This document shows, piece by piece, positions 26,721 to 35,446 of a DNA stretch of 51,869 bases (position 1 is the stretch's first letter; each line of letters opens with the position of its first letter). The notes beneath the pieces were generated by a model that was not told the DNA's origin, did not search any database, and was given only the letters and a program-made list of their open reading frames with translations. A program made the position numbers and the translations under genes. Source of the DNA: Pseudomonadota bacterium (GTDB lineage: Bacteria; Pseudomonadota; Gammaproteobacteria; Burkholderiales; Sulfuriferulaceae); NCBI GenBank assembly GCA_021786845.1, contig JAJYMO010000076.1:1-51869 (forward strand). The letters are read 5' to 3'.

Positions 26721-28643
26721 TTAATTTTTTGCTAAAAATTCCACCGCTTCGCTTTCCACCCGACTGCGTCGCATGGGGGGCAAACTTTGCCATATCCGGC
26801 GTCCATAAGGTTTATTGATTAAACGGGGGTCACAGATCATGAGCACGCCACGATCATTTTCATCGCGAATCAAGCGCCCCGCGCCTTGCTTCAGGGTAAT
26901 CACAGCGTGGGGCAGTTGGTGGTCCATAAACGCATTGCCACCAGCACGTCTGATTTGCTCAATGCGCGCAGCCAGTACCGGATCATCGGGTGGGGAAAAA
27001 GGCAGTCGGTCAATGACCACGAGGCTTAATGCTTCACCTTTGACATCGACACCTTCCCAAAAACTCTGACTGCCCAGCAAGATGGGATTAGACAGGGTCC
27101 GAAACTGCGCTAATAATTCTCCACGCGGTCGTTCGCCTTGCATCAGGATGGGATAATCCAATTTTACCTGTGTTAAGTTTTCTTCCAGCATACGCCGTGC
27201 GTCACGCATCGCACGCAAAGAGGTGAACAACAGGAATGCCCGCCCTTCACTGGCGATCAGCAAAGGCAGTGCCGCCTGAATCACTGCAGCGGTATAATCG
27301 GAAGAGTTGGGGTCAGGCATGATTTTCGGCACATACAGCATGGCTTGCTGGCCGTAATCGAAGGGACTGTCCCAGCAATGGCTGTCAGCGCCCTCTAACC
27401 CCATTTGACCACGAAAATGACTGAAATCACCTTTCACGGACATGGTCGCTGAAGTGAATACCCAACTGCGTGCATCACCCATTTGGCTGGAAAAAATCTC
27501 TGCGACGGACAGGGGGGTGGCATTCAATGCCACGCCTTGTCCAAATACTTCCAGCCAGCGCACGGTGTCCTGATGGTCATCCTGCTGCCAGCGTGATAAG
27601 CGTGCGACCTGTTCCAGGCCATTCTGCCATGCCAATTCCAGTTCATTGGCTCGCGCTGCTTGCAGTCCCAGATGTGTGTTGACGGTATTTAAGGCCTCTA
27701 CACAGACGGCAAGCGCGGTCACACAGCCCTCGCGTTGCTGAAAACGCTGTATTGGCCAGCGCACGTTGTCTTCGTCAAAGCTGAGGCGAAAGTCGCGCAG
27801 CGATTTTTCAAGTGCGGCCGCCGCTTCAGTCAGGACCGGGTAATCTTTACAGCGCACAGCCGCTTCCAGGCGAACATCGCGTGCGAAATTGAGCAAATAG
27901 CCGGTAGACACTGTTTCACCAAAAAACACGCCTGCGGTGTCAGGTAACTGGTGTGCTTCGTCAAAGATAACTGTGTTGCAGATTGGCAACAATTCAGCCA
28001 CACCCTCGTCGCGCAGCCAGACATCGGCAAAAAAAAGATGATGATTGACCACCACCAGGTCGGCTTCCATGGCGCGTTTGCGTGCGGCGAACACAAAACA
28101 TTGGCTAATCTGTGGGCACTCGCCACTTAAACAGTTTTCCCGGGTTGATGTGGCGTGTTGCCACACCGCCGCGTCATCGGGTATGCCGGACAGTTCTGCC
28201 TTGTCGCCGGTTTGACTATGTTCAGAAAAAACGCGAATCTGTTCCAGATGGGCCGCAGTCTCACGACTCTGGAAGCGACCATCCTCCACCGCCCGTTGTA
28301 AATGGTAATGACAGATATAATTGGCCCGGCCTTTCAATAAAGCCACGGCCACCGGCAAACGCAAGGCAGCGCGGACCAAAGGCACGTCGCGGTGAAACAG
28401 CTGATCCTGTAAATGCCGGGTGCCCGTCGAAACGATGACTTTGCCTTGCGACAACAAAGCAGGTACCAAATAGGCCAGGGTTTTCCCTGTCCCTGTACCC
28501 GCTTCGGCAATAAGCACGCTTTTATTTTCAATGGCCTGTTCAACCTGTTTGGCCATTTCCAGTTGTCCGGTGCGTGCACGAAAGCCGGGCAGGGCGATCG
28601 CCAAAGGTCCTTCCTCAGAAAATACATAGGTCAGATCAGGCAT
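26721..28643 (-). CDS. yoaA: ATP-dependent DNA helicase, YoaA/DinG (XPD-like) family
   Basis: A 640-residue superfamily-2 helicase moving 5' to 3'. Walker A is EAGTGTGKT (Lys54) and the Walker B/DEAH box is at 228-231. Four cysteines between them (Cys111, 171, 176, 182; NYICHYH and ENCLSGECPQISQC) match the iron-sulfur cluster of the XPD/DinG/YoaA group. C-terminal motifs include GSQSFWEGVDVKGEALSLVV and QGAGRLIRDENDRG. YoaA-type helicases act in DNA repair and fork restart. It is convergent with the glucan operon and overlaps the upstream transporter gene by eight bases. Confidence 0.9.
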   Translation of the reverse strand: MPDLTYVFSEEGPLAIALPGFRARTGQLEMAKQVEQAIENKSVLIAEAGTGTGKTLAYLVPALLSQGKVIVSTGTRHLQDQLFHRDVPLVRAALRLPVAVALLKGRANYICHYHLQRAVEDGRFQSRETAAHLEQIRVFSEHSQTGDKAELSGIPDDAAVWQHATSTRENCLSGECPQISQCFVFAARKRAMEADLVVVNHHLFFADVWLRDEGVAELLPICNTVIFDEAHQLPDTAGVFFGETVSTGYLLNFARDVRLEAAVRCKDYPVLTEAAAALEKSLRDFRLSFDEDNVRWPIQRFQQREGCVTALAVCVEALNTVNTHLGLQAARANELELAWQNGLEQVARLSRWQQDDHQDTVRWLEVFGQGVALNATPLSVAEIFSSQMGDARSWVFTSATMSVKGDFSHFRGQMGLEGADSHCWDSPFDYGQQAMLYVPKIMPDPNSSDYTAAVIQAALPLLIASEGRAFLLFTSLRAMRDARRMLEENLTQVKLDYPILMQGERPRGELLAQFRTLSNPILLGSQSFWEGVDVKGEALSLVVIDRLPFSPPDDPVLAARIEQIRRAGGNAFMDHQLPHAVITLKQGAGRLIRDENDRGVLMICDPRLINKPYGRRIWQSLPPMRRSRVESEAVEFLAKN

Positions 28644-29862
28644 GATGATCCGGATTGACGTGACGAAAATGTACCCGAATACTCAGCATGGATATGCTGA
28701 TGAATGCGCCGAATAGCAAGGTGATGAAACTAATAGATAAACCAGCGCGATCCAGTAGCGCGTATACACCAAGCAAAAGCAGAATAGACAAGTTCTCATT
28801 GAAGTTTTGTACCGCAATAGAATGACCGGCACCCATCAGCAGATGCCCACGGTGCTGTAACAGAGCATTCATCGGTACCACGAAAAATCCGCCCAGTATC
28901 CCGATTAAAGTGAGTAAAATTGCGGCCAGCACGGGGTTGGTCACCCAGCTCATTGCCATGACCACAACACCCATCATGATGCCCGTCGAGACAACACGTA
29001 TTGCATTGTTTAATTTAATAAACTCTCCGGCAATGACCGCGCCGATGGCGATGCCAACGGCCACCAGGGCAGTCAGTTGTGTGGCTTGTTCCATACTGAA
29101 ATGCATCACAGTCACAGCCCAGGCCAAAATAACCAAACGCAAGGTGGCGCCAGCTCCCCAGAACAGGGTGGTCACTGCCAAAGAAACCTGCCCCAAAGGA
29201 TCGAGCCATAGCTGTTTAAAACTGTGCCAAAAATCCTGAACAAGATCAATTGGATTTTTGCTGGGTGTGTCGTGATCCGGGGCAGTAACAGGAATGAACA
29301 AGTTTAGCGTTGCGGCCAATACATAGAGCAATCCCACCACTAAAATGGAAAACTTGGCCGCGTCGCCCTGTATCGGCCACGGCAAATGTTGGGCAAACAT
29401 CGCACTAAAATGGGGATTCAACAAAATACCGCCGAACAGTGCGCCAAGAACAATCGCTAAAACGGTTGTTCCTTCCATCCAGGCATTCGCGGCCACCAAT
29501 TTTTCGGCAGGCAAATATTCAGTCAAAATACCGTACTTCGCAGGGGAATAGGCGGCGGCACCAATCCCCACAATGGCGTACGCCAAAAGCGGGCTAAAAC
29601 CAGTCAACATCATTCCACAGCCACATAGTTTGATGTTGTTGCTGATAAACATTACTCTTCCTTTGGCAAGCGCATCCGAGAATGCACCCACAAAGGGTGC
29701 CAGCACAATGTATGAAAATACAAAAAATTCTTGTAATACAGGTGTATACCAACTTGCCGCATGAATTTCCTTTAACAGTGCGATGGCTGAAAACAACAGC
29801 GTATTATCGGCCAATGCAGATAAAAACTGCGCCACCAAGATGATATAAAATCCAAGAGCCAT
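28636..29862 (-). CDS. lplT: LplT-like MFS transporter (lysophospholipid flippase)
   Basis: A 408-residue integral membrane protein with about 12 hydrophobic segments. Start FYIILVAQFLSALADNTLLF and the segment YSPAKYGILTEYLPAEKLVAAN are typical of LplT, which moves lysophosphatidylethanolamine and lysophosphatidylglycerol from the outer to the inner leaflet for reacylation by Aas. No acyltransferase is adjacent here; in enterobacteria LplT is paired with Aas. It follows the upstream membrane protein by 11 bases and overlaps yoaA. Confidence 0.85.
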   Translation of the reverse strand: MALGFYIILVAQFLSALADNTLLFSAIALLKEIHAASWYTPVLQEFFVFSYIVLAPFVGAFSDALAKGRVMFISNNIKLCGCGMMLTGFSPLLAYAIVGIGAAAYSPAKYGILTEYLPAEKLVAANAWMEGTTVLAIVLGALFGGILLNPHFSAMFAQHLPWPIQGDAAKFSILVVGLLYVLAATLNLFIPVTAPDHDTPSKNPIDLVQDFWHSFKQLWLDPLGQVSLAVTTLFWGAGATLRLVILAWAVTVMHFSMEQATQLTALVAVGIAIGAVIAGEFIKLNNAIRVVSTGIMMGVVVMAMSWVTNPVLAAILLTLIGILGGFFVVPMNALLQHRGHLLMGAGHSIAVQNFNENLSILLLLGVYALLDRAGLSISFITLLFGAFISISMLSIRVHFRHVNPDHHA

Positions 29863-29873
29863 ATAGGTATTTG

Positions 29874-30422
29874 TTACTGGTCTGACGAATCAGGGGCTTG
29901 TTTTGCCAATGCTTTCAGCATCGCCTCTTGTTGTGCAAACGACGGCATACGACTGTTGCTGTTGAAAGCAGGATCTTTTCCTGCGGGTACATGTCCACCG
30001 CGTTCCTGTTCTTTCACTTTCAGGTAATCATCTAAACCTTCATCCACATAACGACCATGAAAATTTTCTGGCACCCTGTTGGGTCTGTTTCGGTAAGCGG
30101 CCATACGCAAGGCCTTATTAAGCGTGGCCACCCGGTCATCAATCCAGCGGATGTCATACAATGCCGCTGCCGTCATCAAAACAACCAGGATACTGCCCAG
30201 ACAAGGGCGATGTAATACATACGCTGTTATCGCCAATATCAGTGCCACACGGTAGAGCCAGGCACCCAGTGGGTGTTCAAGATAATCCCGGTGCAGACCA
30301 AAAGGGAAAGCGAGTAACAGGAGGTTCGCGCGTTTGCGCTGTTTTAATTGCTGCGCCAATTTGAGGCTGAGTGCCTGGAGGCCGTCACCTTCAAGATCCA
30401 GTTGCTTCCATGCTTCACTCAT
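29874..30422 (-). CDS. Small predicted membrane protein of unknown function
   Basis: 182 residues. A charged N-terminal region (about 1-32) precedes FPFGLHRDYLEHPLGAWLY and two hydrophobic segments (roughly 57-90: VALILAITAYVLH and LGSILVVLMTAAALY). A polar C-terminal half of about 90 residues is predicted cytoplasmic. The HRDYLEHPLG stretch loosely recalls the TM2 domain motif (HRFYLG), but I would not assign it. First gene of a leftward group with lplT and yoaA. Confidence 0.6.
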   Translation of the reverse strand: MSEAWKQLDLEGDGLQALSLKLAQQLKQRKRANLLLLAFPFGLHRDYLEHPLGAWLYRVALILAITAYVLHRPCLGSILVVLMTAAALYDIRWIDDRVATLNKALRMAAYRNRPNRVPENFHGRYVDEGLDDYLKVKEQERGGHVPAGKDPAFNSNSRMPSFAQQEAMLKALAKQAPDSSDQ

Positions 30423-30498
30423 TCGTCATATCACTCATTCAAGGGGTTCATCAATATTCAATTCGTTGGGCTGAATACATTCCGAAAAACTTCACCAT

Positions 30499-30540
30499 TT
30501 TACACCTTTGGACCGCACTTGCATCCTGTACAATAGACAA
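30499..30540 (+). promoter_or_regulatory. Possible sigma-70 promoter for the GATase-like gene
   Basis: TTGGAC at 30508-30513 and TACAAT at 30529-30534 are separated by 15 bases, slightly short of the usual 16-18. A start near 30541 would give a leader of about 30 bases before ATG 30571. It lies in the divergent spacer with the leftward membrane protein gene. Confidence 0.35.
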
Positions 30541-30570
30541 GACGTACTTTTAATTTTGGCGAAATGGCTT

Positions 30571-31320
30571 ATGAAACGATTTATGCTTGTGCAACACTCT
30601 TATCCTGAATTTCTCGGGATGATAGAAAAACAATTAGAATCTCGTAATATCGGTTTTCAATACCAACGCCCATTTCTGGGTAACGATCTTTCTACCACTG
30701 CGGGTCAATACGATGCGTTATGGTTGTTGGGCGGCGCTTATCCGGCCAATGACGATCTGGCCTGTCCATGGTTGTCGCAGGAAAGACAACTTATCAGTAA
30801 TTTTAAACGCATGCGTCGCCCAATTGTGGGCATCGGTTTTGGCGCTTTGTTGCTGATAGAAAATGCCGGAGGTGAAATCACCGACGAGCCTTACTTCAAT
30901 ACCTATTGGACGGTTTGCCACAAAACTGGGGCAGGTAAAAATGATCCTCTGGCCAATGCGGTGGATGGCAAACGCATGTTAATTATGGTGAATGGCAACG
31001 CCAGTCTGCCCGAAGGCATGGCACCTCTGGTGGTGGATGATGAAGGCAGATGGCTGGCAGTACGCCCTGATGACATGAGTTACGCCATGTTGTTTCGACC
31101 GGAGCTCAAACCGGGTATGATCGAAGACATGATGATGGAAGATAATCGTCCCTTACCGGATGACATTGGCGACATACTTGCTGAAGCACGTCAACACTGG
31201 ACGACAGGACAACAAACCGCCGCTGAAATTTCTCTGGCATTAGTGAGCGCACTGGATTTAATGACTGAGCGACATAAAATGCCGGTGTTTAGCCTGAACG
31301 TGGTGGACAAGGAAAAGTAG
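30571..31320 (+). CDS. Class-I glutamine amidotransferase-like protein lacking the catalytic residues
   Basis: 249 residues with the flavodoxin-like fold of class-I glutamine amidotransferases: an N-terminal LVQHSYPEFLG block, DALWLLGG, then the nucleophile-elbow region PIVGIGFGALLLIENAGG. In active enzymes this reads GICLGAQLL; here the Cys position (residue 89) is Gly. The second motif, normally HWHxDxFxLPxG, reads IMVNGNASLPEG with no His. It should therefore not hydrolyse glutamine and may be a binding or regulatory pseudo-enzyme. Start 30571 gives the best match to homologues; the upstream in-frame ATG 30508 lies within the likely promoter. A small unknown gene follows eight bases later. 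Confidence 0.7.
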   Translation: MKRFMLVQHSYPEFLGMIEKQLESRNIGFQYQRPFLGNDLSTTAGQYDALWLLGGAYPANDDLACPWLSQERQLISNFKRMRRPIVGIGFGALLLIENAGGEITDEPYFNTYWTVCHKTGAGKNDPLANAVDGKRMLIMVNGNASLPEGMAPLVVDDEGRWLAVRPDDMSYAMLFRPELKPGMIEDMMMEDNRPLPDDIGDILAEARQHWTTGQQTAAEISLALVSALDLMTERHKMPVFSLNVVDKEK

Positions 31321-31327
31321 GGACGTC

Positions 31328-31672
31328 ATGAATCGAACTGAAAAAAAACTGCTGGAAGTATTTAATCATTTAAGTCCGGAACAGCAATCCAGCGTGCTGG
31401 ATTATGTGGATTTTCTGGCTACCCGTACTACTGGTGCTTCGCCTGCAGAAGTCTTGCAGCCGCTGGAAATTCCCCGCCCCGAACACGAAAACGTGATTAA
31501 AGCCGTGAAACGGCTGCGTGCAACCTATCCCATGCTGGAACCGGGCAAATTGCTGCATGACACGTCGAACCAAATGAGCCGCCACATGGTGCATGGCGCA
31601 CCAGCTGCCGAAGTGATCGACGAATTGGAGCGGCTGTTTCGTGGACATTATGAAGCCTATTTGGAGCGCTGA
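31328..31672 (+). CDS. Conserved small cytoplasmic protein of unknown function
   Basis: 114 residues, mostly helical and polar, with no signal or membrane segment. The N-terminal phrase LSPEQQSSVLDYVDFLATR resembles short proteins of the DUF2281 type often found near toxin or regulatory genes, but the remainder is unfamiliar. A GTAGGGA ribosome binding site lies upstream of the ATG, and the gene starts seven bases after the amidotransferase-like gene, so the two are probably co-transcribed. Confidence 0.6.
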   Translation: MNRTEKKLLEVFNHLSPEQQSSVLDYVDFLATRTTGASPAEVLQPLEIPRPEHENVIKAVKRLRATYPMLEPGKLLHDTSNQMSRHMVHGAPAAEVIDELERLFRGHYEAYLER

Positions 31673-31725
31673 GTGACAAGCGTTGCGTGACCACAAACAA
31701 GATCGCCCTGTTGAAGCAATGAGGT

Positions 31726-31855
31726 CACCGGCCTTCAGGCCGGTGGATATTTAGTCAGGGAGGGGTGCGCATCCCCTCCCTGACCGCGCCTTTAAAACCT
31801 CGCCCTTCAGGGCGGGGTTCGGCGCTCCTGCCGGCCTAAAGGCCGGGGTTTTAAA
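31726..31855. repeat. Cluster of four GC-rich palindromes (REP/BIME-like)
   Basis: Four hairpins stand side by side. A is CACCGGCC-TTCA-GGCCGGTG (31726-31745). B is a 12-bp perfect stem GTCAGGGAGGGG with a 7-base loop (31754-31784). C is CGCCC-TTCA-GGGCG (31801-31814). D is CCGGCC-TAAA-GGCCGG (31831-31846). C and D are enclosed by TTTAAAACC (31791-31799) and its complement GGTTTTAAA (31847-31855), forming a branched structure. Paired hairpins with shared tetraloops resemble REP/BIME units or the ends of IS200/IS605-type elements. D followed by GGTTTT could also act as a terminator for the genes to its left. Confidence 0.65.
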
Positions 31856-32018
31856 CCAGCAAGGAAAAAGGATAAAATATGCTTAATGTATATCCTTGTT
31901 TGCTCTGTTATTCCATTGTTATAATTTAAAATTTAAATTTTTTTCCGGTTTTGCCCCGCAAATCAGTTAAGGGGCCGTTATTGAATAACTGTCACGACAC
32001 TGAGGGAATGACTCCCGG

Positions 32019-32044
32019 CCGAATAAAAATTCGGTATTCTTATT
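32019..32044 (+). terminator. Weak hairpin with T-rich tail in the ybiB leader
   Basis: CCGAAT-AAAA-ATTCGG (32019-32034) is followed by TATTCTTATTTT. The stem is short (6 bp), so it could be a weak terminator of upstream transcription or a leader element about 35 bases ahead of ybiB. Confidence 0.3.
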
Positions 32045-32069
32045 TTCCAATGATTTATGAAGGTGAAGC

Positions 32070-33110
32070 ATGAGCGAGCACTCCAGTGAAGCTGGCGAGC
32101 AATTCCGCAAGCGTCTGATTGTCACTGCCAAGGGGCGCCACAGCGCCAAAGACATGAGCCGGCAGGAGGCGAAAGAGGCCCTGGAATTTCTGATCTCTGC
32201 CGCTGCCCATCCGGCACAGGTGGGTGCTTTTCTTACAGCCATGCGTTTCAAAGGCTCCACGGTAGAGGAGATGACGGGTTTTCTCGACGCCATGGAAGGC
32301 ACGGCAACCCTGATTTCTCCAAAAGTGAAAGGGCTGCTCAACTGCAATGGCCCATACGACGGACGAAAGCAGGCACTCAACCTGAGTGTGGCGGCGGCGA
32401 TCGTCACGTCGGCCGCTGGTGTGCCTGTGGTGCTGCACTCCGACACGGGACTGCCACCTAAAGATGGTGTGACGAATGCCCGCGTACTTGAAGCGATGGG
32501 TGTGGAGGCTGACCGTGAACCAGGACTGGTTGAACAAGAGGTAGAACGTAAGGGTTTTGGCCACTTGCATGCCAATCGCTATCTGCACGGGGTTGGACGA
32601 CTAAAACCCATTCGACAGGTACTGTTCTATCGTTCTTTTCTTCATGCGTGCGAAGTCATGCTCAATCCGGCTGGCGCGAAATGCTCGTTGATCGGTGCAG
32701 CGCATGATACCTTTCTCGAACGGTTCGCCATGGCAGCAGGCCAGCGAGGGCAAACGCGCGTTTTGGCCATACAAGGGCTGGACGGTGGCGATGAACTACC
32801 GCTGGCGCCGACGTTGGTAGCCGACTACCAGGCAGGCGAACTGACGCGATATATATTGGCACCGACCGATTTCGGCCTTGGGGAAGCCCCGCACCACCGC
32901 TGCGAATCGCCGTCAGAAACGGCACGGAGAACCGAAGCTACCCTGGCTGGCACTGACGATACACATCTCGATGCGGTCTTGTTTAATAGCGCGGTGCGTA
33001 TCTACATTGCTGGCAAGACCTCCACCATCGAGGCCGGTCTCAGTCTGGCTCGCGAAGTACTGAGCAGTGGCATGGCAATGGCTAAACTCCGCGAGCTGCG
33101 CGGACTTTAA
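32070..33110 (+). CDS. ybiB: YbiB/TrpD2-family glycosyltransferase-3-like protein
   Basis: A 346-residue homologue of anthranilate phosphoribosyltransferase with a helical N-terminal domain (about 10-80) and an alpha/beta domain. GPYDGRKQALNLSVAAAIVTSAAGVPVVLHSD and LPPKDGVTNARVLEAMGV are typical of the YbiB (TrpD2) subgroup. Known members bind nucleic acids and lack anthranilate phosphoribosyltransferase activity. The gene is alone, without other trp genes. A GAAGGTGAAGC ribosome binding site precedes the ATG. In E. coli ybiB is next to dinG; here a helicase of the same family lies about 3.5 kb to the left. Confidence 0.85.
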   Translation: MSEHSSEAGEQFRKRLIVTAKGRHSAKDMSRQEAKEALEFLISAAAHPAQVGAFLTAMRFKGSTVEEMTGFLDAMEGTATLISPKVKGLLNCNGPYDGRKQALNLSVAAAIVTSAAGVPVVLHSDTGLPPKDGVTNARVLEAMGVEADREPGLVEQEVERKGFGHLHANRYLHGVGRLKPIRQVLFYRSFLHACEVMLNPAGAKCSLIGAAHDTFLERFAMAAGQRGQTRVLAIQGLDGGDELPLAPTLVADYQAGELTRYILAPTDFGLGEAPHHRCESPSETARRTEATLAGTDDTHLDAVLFNSAVRIYIAGKTSTIEAGLSLAREVLSSGMAMAKLRELRGL

Positions 33111-33215
33111 ATTTCTTTGGTTCCGGCTTGTCCGGCTTGGGCCGACCTTGATAAATTGCACCGGCAATAACCAGCCTCGAACCTCACTGCCATTTCACCG
33201 GTGGTCCATCATTGA

Positions 33216-34103
33216 TCACTGCACCCCCAACATCTGTGCCGCACTCACCTGTGCCTGCCATCCCAGCTCGCCTTCTGCTTTCCTGCAATTCAGCGTTAAG
33301 CTGTGGCCCACACCGTCGAACCAGCCTGGCTCACCGCCAAAACCGGTGGTTGACCACAACAGTTTCAGGCCAGCTTTCACCAGTGCGGGTGGAATACCTA
33401 TGGCGTGCGGTCGGTTTAGCGTGATGGCTGCACGCAGGTTGAAAGAATCGGGTGCTGCAAGATTGTAAGGACCCTGCGCCGGCATTTTAAGTGCCTGAAT
33501 GATGGCGCGCGCCACGTCGTCTTCGTGTACACATTGCAATAGTGGCTGGGGCCCAGGTAATTTGGGATAAATCGGCAGGTTCAGAATGCGATGCAATAAA
33601 GGTTGTGCGTGCTCACCCAAAATAATATGGGGGCGAAATCGAACGACATGAGGATAATGCTGGATCAGCCACCGTTCCAGTTCAGCTTTGTGTTCCGCAT
33701 AATTAAAATGCCGGATCGGCGTGAAGGGCGCATTTTCATCCAAATGTTCGCCTTGCCCATACACCGACGCACTGGACAGATGAATAATCCGTGACAGGCC
33801 CAATTCGGCAGCCGTGGCAAGCCAATGTTGAGAGGCACCCACATTGATTTCGCGCATACCCTGCAAGGACATTTTACCGCGCAACACCACCCAGGCCAAA
33901 TGAATTAACGCATCATATTGGGGCAACAGTGATTGCGGTGAAACTTGGCGAAGATCCGCTTGCAGGGCGCTAAATTTATAATGACGGAAAGCACTGGCAT
34001 GCAGATCCATGCCAAATACCGTGTCCACCGCATTGTCGGCACACAGCATGGGCAACAGGGCTTGTGCGAGGTGACTGCTGCTGCCTGTGACGAAAATACG
34101 CAT
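33216..34103 (-). CDS. NAD-dependent epimerase/dehydratase family protein
   Basis: A 295-residue extended short-chain dehydrogenase. The nucleotide-binding loop reads VTGSSSHLAQALL instead of the usual TGxxGxxG. It has DALIHLAW, the Ser-Tyr-Lys set (LSSASVYGQGEH and YAEHKAELE), and RPHIILGEH. The substrate is unknown; members act on nucleotide sugars or on cofactors and lipids. The first base of its ATG is also the last base of the preceding oxidoreductase stop codon (TAATG), so the two genes are coupled. Confidence 0.85.
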   Translation of the reverse strand: MRIFVTGSSSHLAQALLPMLCADNAVDTVFGMDLHASAFRHYKFSALQADLRQVSPQSLLPQYDALIHLAWVVLRGKMSLQGMREINVGASQHWLATAAELGLSRIIHLSSASVYGQGEHLDENAPFTPIRHFNYAEHKAELERWLIQHYPHVVRFRPHIILGEHAQPLLHRILNLPIYPKLPGPQPLLQCVHEDDVARAIIQALKMPAQGPYNLAAPDSFNLRAAITLNRPHAIGIPPALVKAGLKLLWSTTGFGGEPGWFDGVGHSLTLNCRKAEGELGWQAQVSAAQMLGVQ

Positions 34104-35155
34104 TACACAGCAAAAGCCGGCATCACTTCATCGGCAATGCAGTGCAAGGATGCTTGCACCAGTGCAGTGTCCAATGCGCCTGCACCCACCGCGCATAGCA
34201 GATGAGTGACCCCCGCTTCACGATAACGCTGTAATTTATCCACACATTCTGCGGGTGAACCGACCACCGCCATGCCAAAAGTTTCCAGTAAGGTTAAATT
34301 AATCCCAAGTTTAAGCAGGTGGCGAAAACGCCCCAGGTCATGGAAATGTTCATAACTGGGGTACAGCCGTTCCAAAACCGGGAGGGTGGTGGATAATAAT
34401 TGCTGATAAAACCACACCAAAGCGGGGCCAGCCAATTCACGGGCACGTTTGCCATCCGGCAAGCAAAACAAGCCGATGGTCATGCCTGTACGAGCAGGTT
34501 CCGGTGCTTGCCAGGCGTCCAGGTAACGACGTAAGTCTTGTTTGACCATCATCCATGGTTTAAATGGGCCAGCCAATGCACCCAGTTGTGCTTGTGCAGC
34601 CCAGACAAAGGTATCTGGGCTGACTGCGGCAGTCCACAGTGGCGGGTGAGGGCGCTGTACCGGAGAAGGCACTACATCGAGCGCATCCAAATGGAAATGC
34701 TCACCTTGAAAATTCACCTGCTGACCGGACAGTGCCTGACGCAAAATGGCCAGAGACTCGTCGGTGAGCGTACGGCTATCTGCCATGTTGACACCAAACG
34801 CCTGGTATTCCTGGGGTGAAAAACCTCGTCCTATGCCCAATTCCAGCCGCCCCTGTGACAGAATATCCAGCGTGGCAACGCGTTCTGCCACATGCAAAGG
34901 ATGGTGATAGGGCAGCGGCGTGACACTCAGCCCCAGACGTATGCGTTGCGTGCGTTGACTGACCGCTGCCAGCACCAAATCGGGCGCTGCGGAATGCGAA
35001 TAGCCGCGCATAAAATGATGCTCAACTAACCAGGCACAGCCGAAGCCCAATTGATCGGCCAGAACAATTTCGGCTAAAGTGTCCGTAAAAGCTTGTGATT
35101 CAGTGCGCGCAAGCTGTGCCGGGTGAGAAATTTCGTAAAACAGATCGAATTGCAT
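34103..35155 (-). CDS. LLM-class flavin-dependent oxidoreductase (luciferase-like)
   Basis: A 350-residue luciferase-like monooxygenase with a TIM-barrel fold that uses FMN or F420-type flavin. MQFDLFYEISHP, GFGCAWLVEHHF, IRLGLSVTPLPYHHPLHVAE, LSQGRLELGIGRGFSPQEYQAFGV and VVGSPAECVDKLQRYREAGVTHLL are typical positions. The substrate is unknown. The start at 35155 is chosen because family members begin with MxFDLFYE; the open frame extends 34 codons further upstream without similarity. Divergent from mlaF. Confidence 0.87.
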   Translation of the reverse strand: MQFDLFYEISHPAQLARTESQAFTDTLAEIVLADQLGFGCAWLVEHHFMRGYSHSAAPDLVLAAVSQRTQRIRLGLSVTPLPYHHPLHVAERVATLDILSQGRLELGIGRGFSPQEYQAFGVNMADSRTLTDESLAILRQALSGQQVNFQGEHFHLDALDVVPSPVQRPHPPLWTAAVSPDTFVWAAQAQLGALAGPFKPWMMVKQDLRRYLDAWQAPEPARTGMTIGLFCLPDGKRARELAGPALVWFYQQLLSTTLPVLERLYPSYEHFHDLGRFRHLLKLGINLTLLETFGMAVVGSPAECVDKLQRYREAGVTHLLCAVGAGALDTALVQASLHCIADEVMPAFAV

Positions 35156-35446
35156 GGTCAGATTTTTTGCATAACACAGGTTGTTGAGGGGGCTGCACGA
35201 TGGCGTGAACAGATTAAAATCCGGCGACGAACAGGAAGAAATCGGAGTGTACAACAAACACGCGGAGAATTAATCCCGACAAGCTGTTTTTCAATTAAAT
35301 ATGCATCAACACAGCCATCGTGCAGCGATCCTGGTTTAATAAAACTGACATCATAATCGTCCATAATAGGTATTTTTATCATTCAATCAAATTAAAGCAA
35401 GCATATAAACTACTTACGGCAGAAACTATTTATTAAGGTAACATAC
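35156..35446. promoter_or_regulatory. Divergent promoter region between the LLM oxidoreductase and the mla operon
   Basis: 291 bp, AT-rich on the mlaF side, must drive both transcripts. AAGGTAAC just ahead of TTG 35447 is the ribosome binding site that decides the mlaF start. I could not place a convincing -35/-10 pair. Confidence 0.35.

Noticed and set aside
28112-28438. 108-codon plus-strand frame inside yoaA
   Set aside because: It is antisense to a well-supported helicase with conserved motifs across the same bases.
31726-31855. CRISPR array
   Set aside because: The repeated units are different palindromes without regular spacers and direct-repeat identity, and no cas gene is near.
31961-32069. 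SOS (LexA) box upstream of ybiB
   Set aside because: Looked for because ybiB relatives sit next to dinG, but no CTGT-N8-ACAG match is present; CTGTCACGACACTGAG fails the right half.
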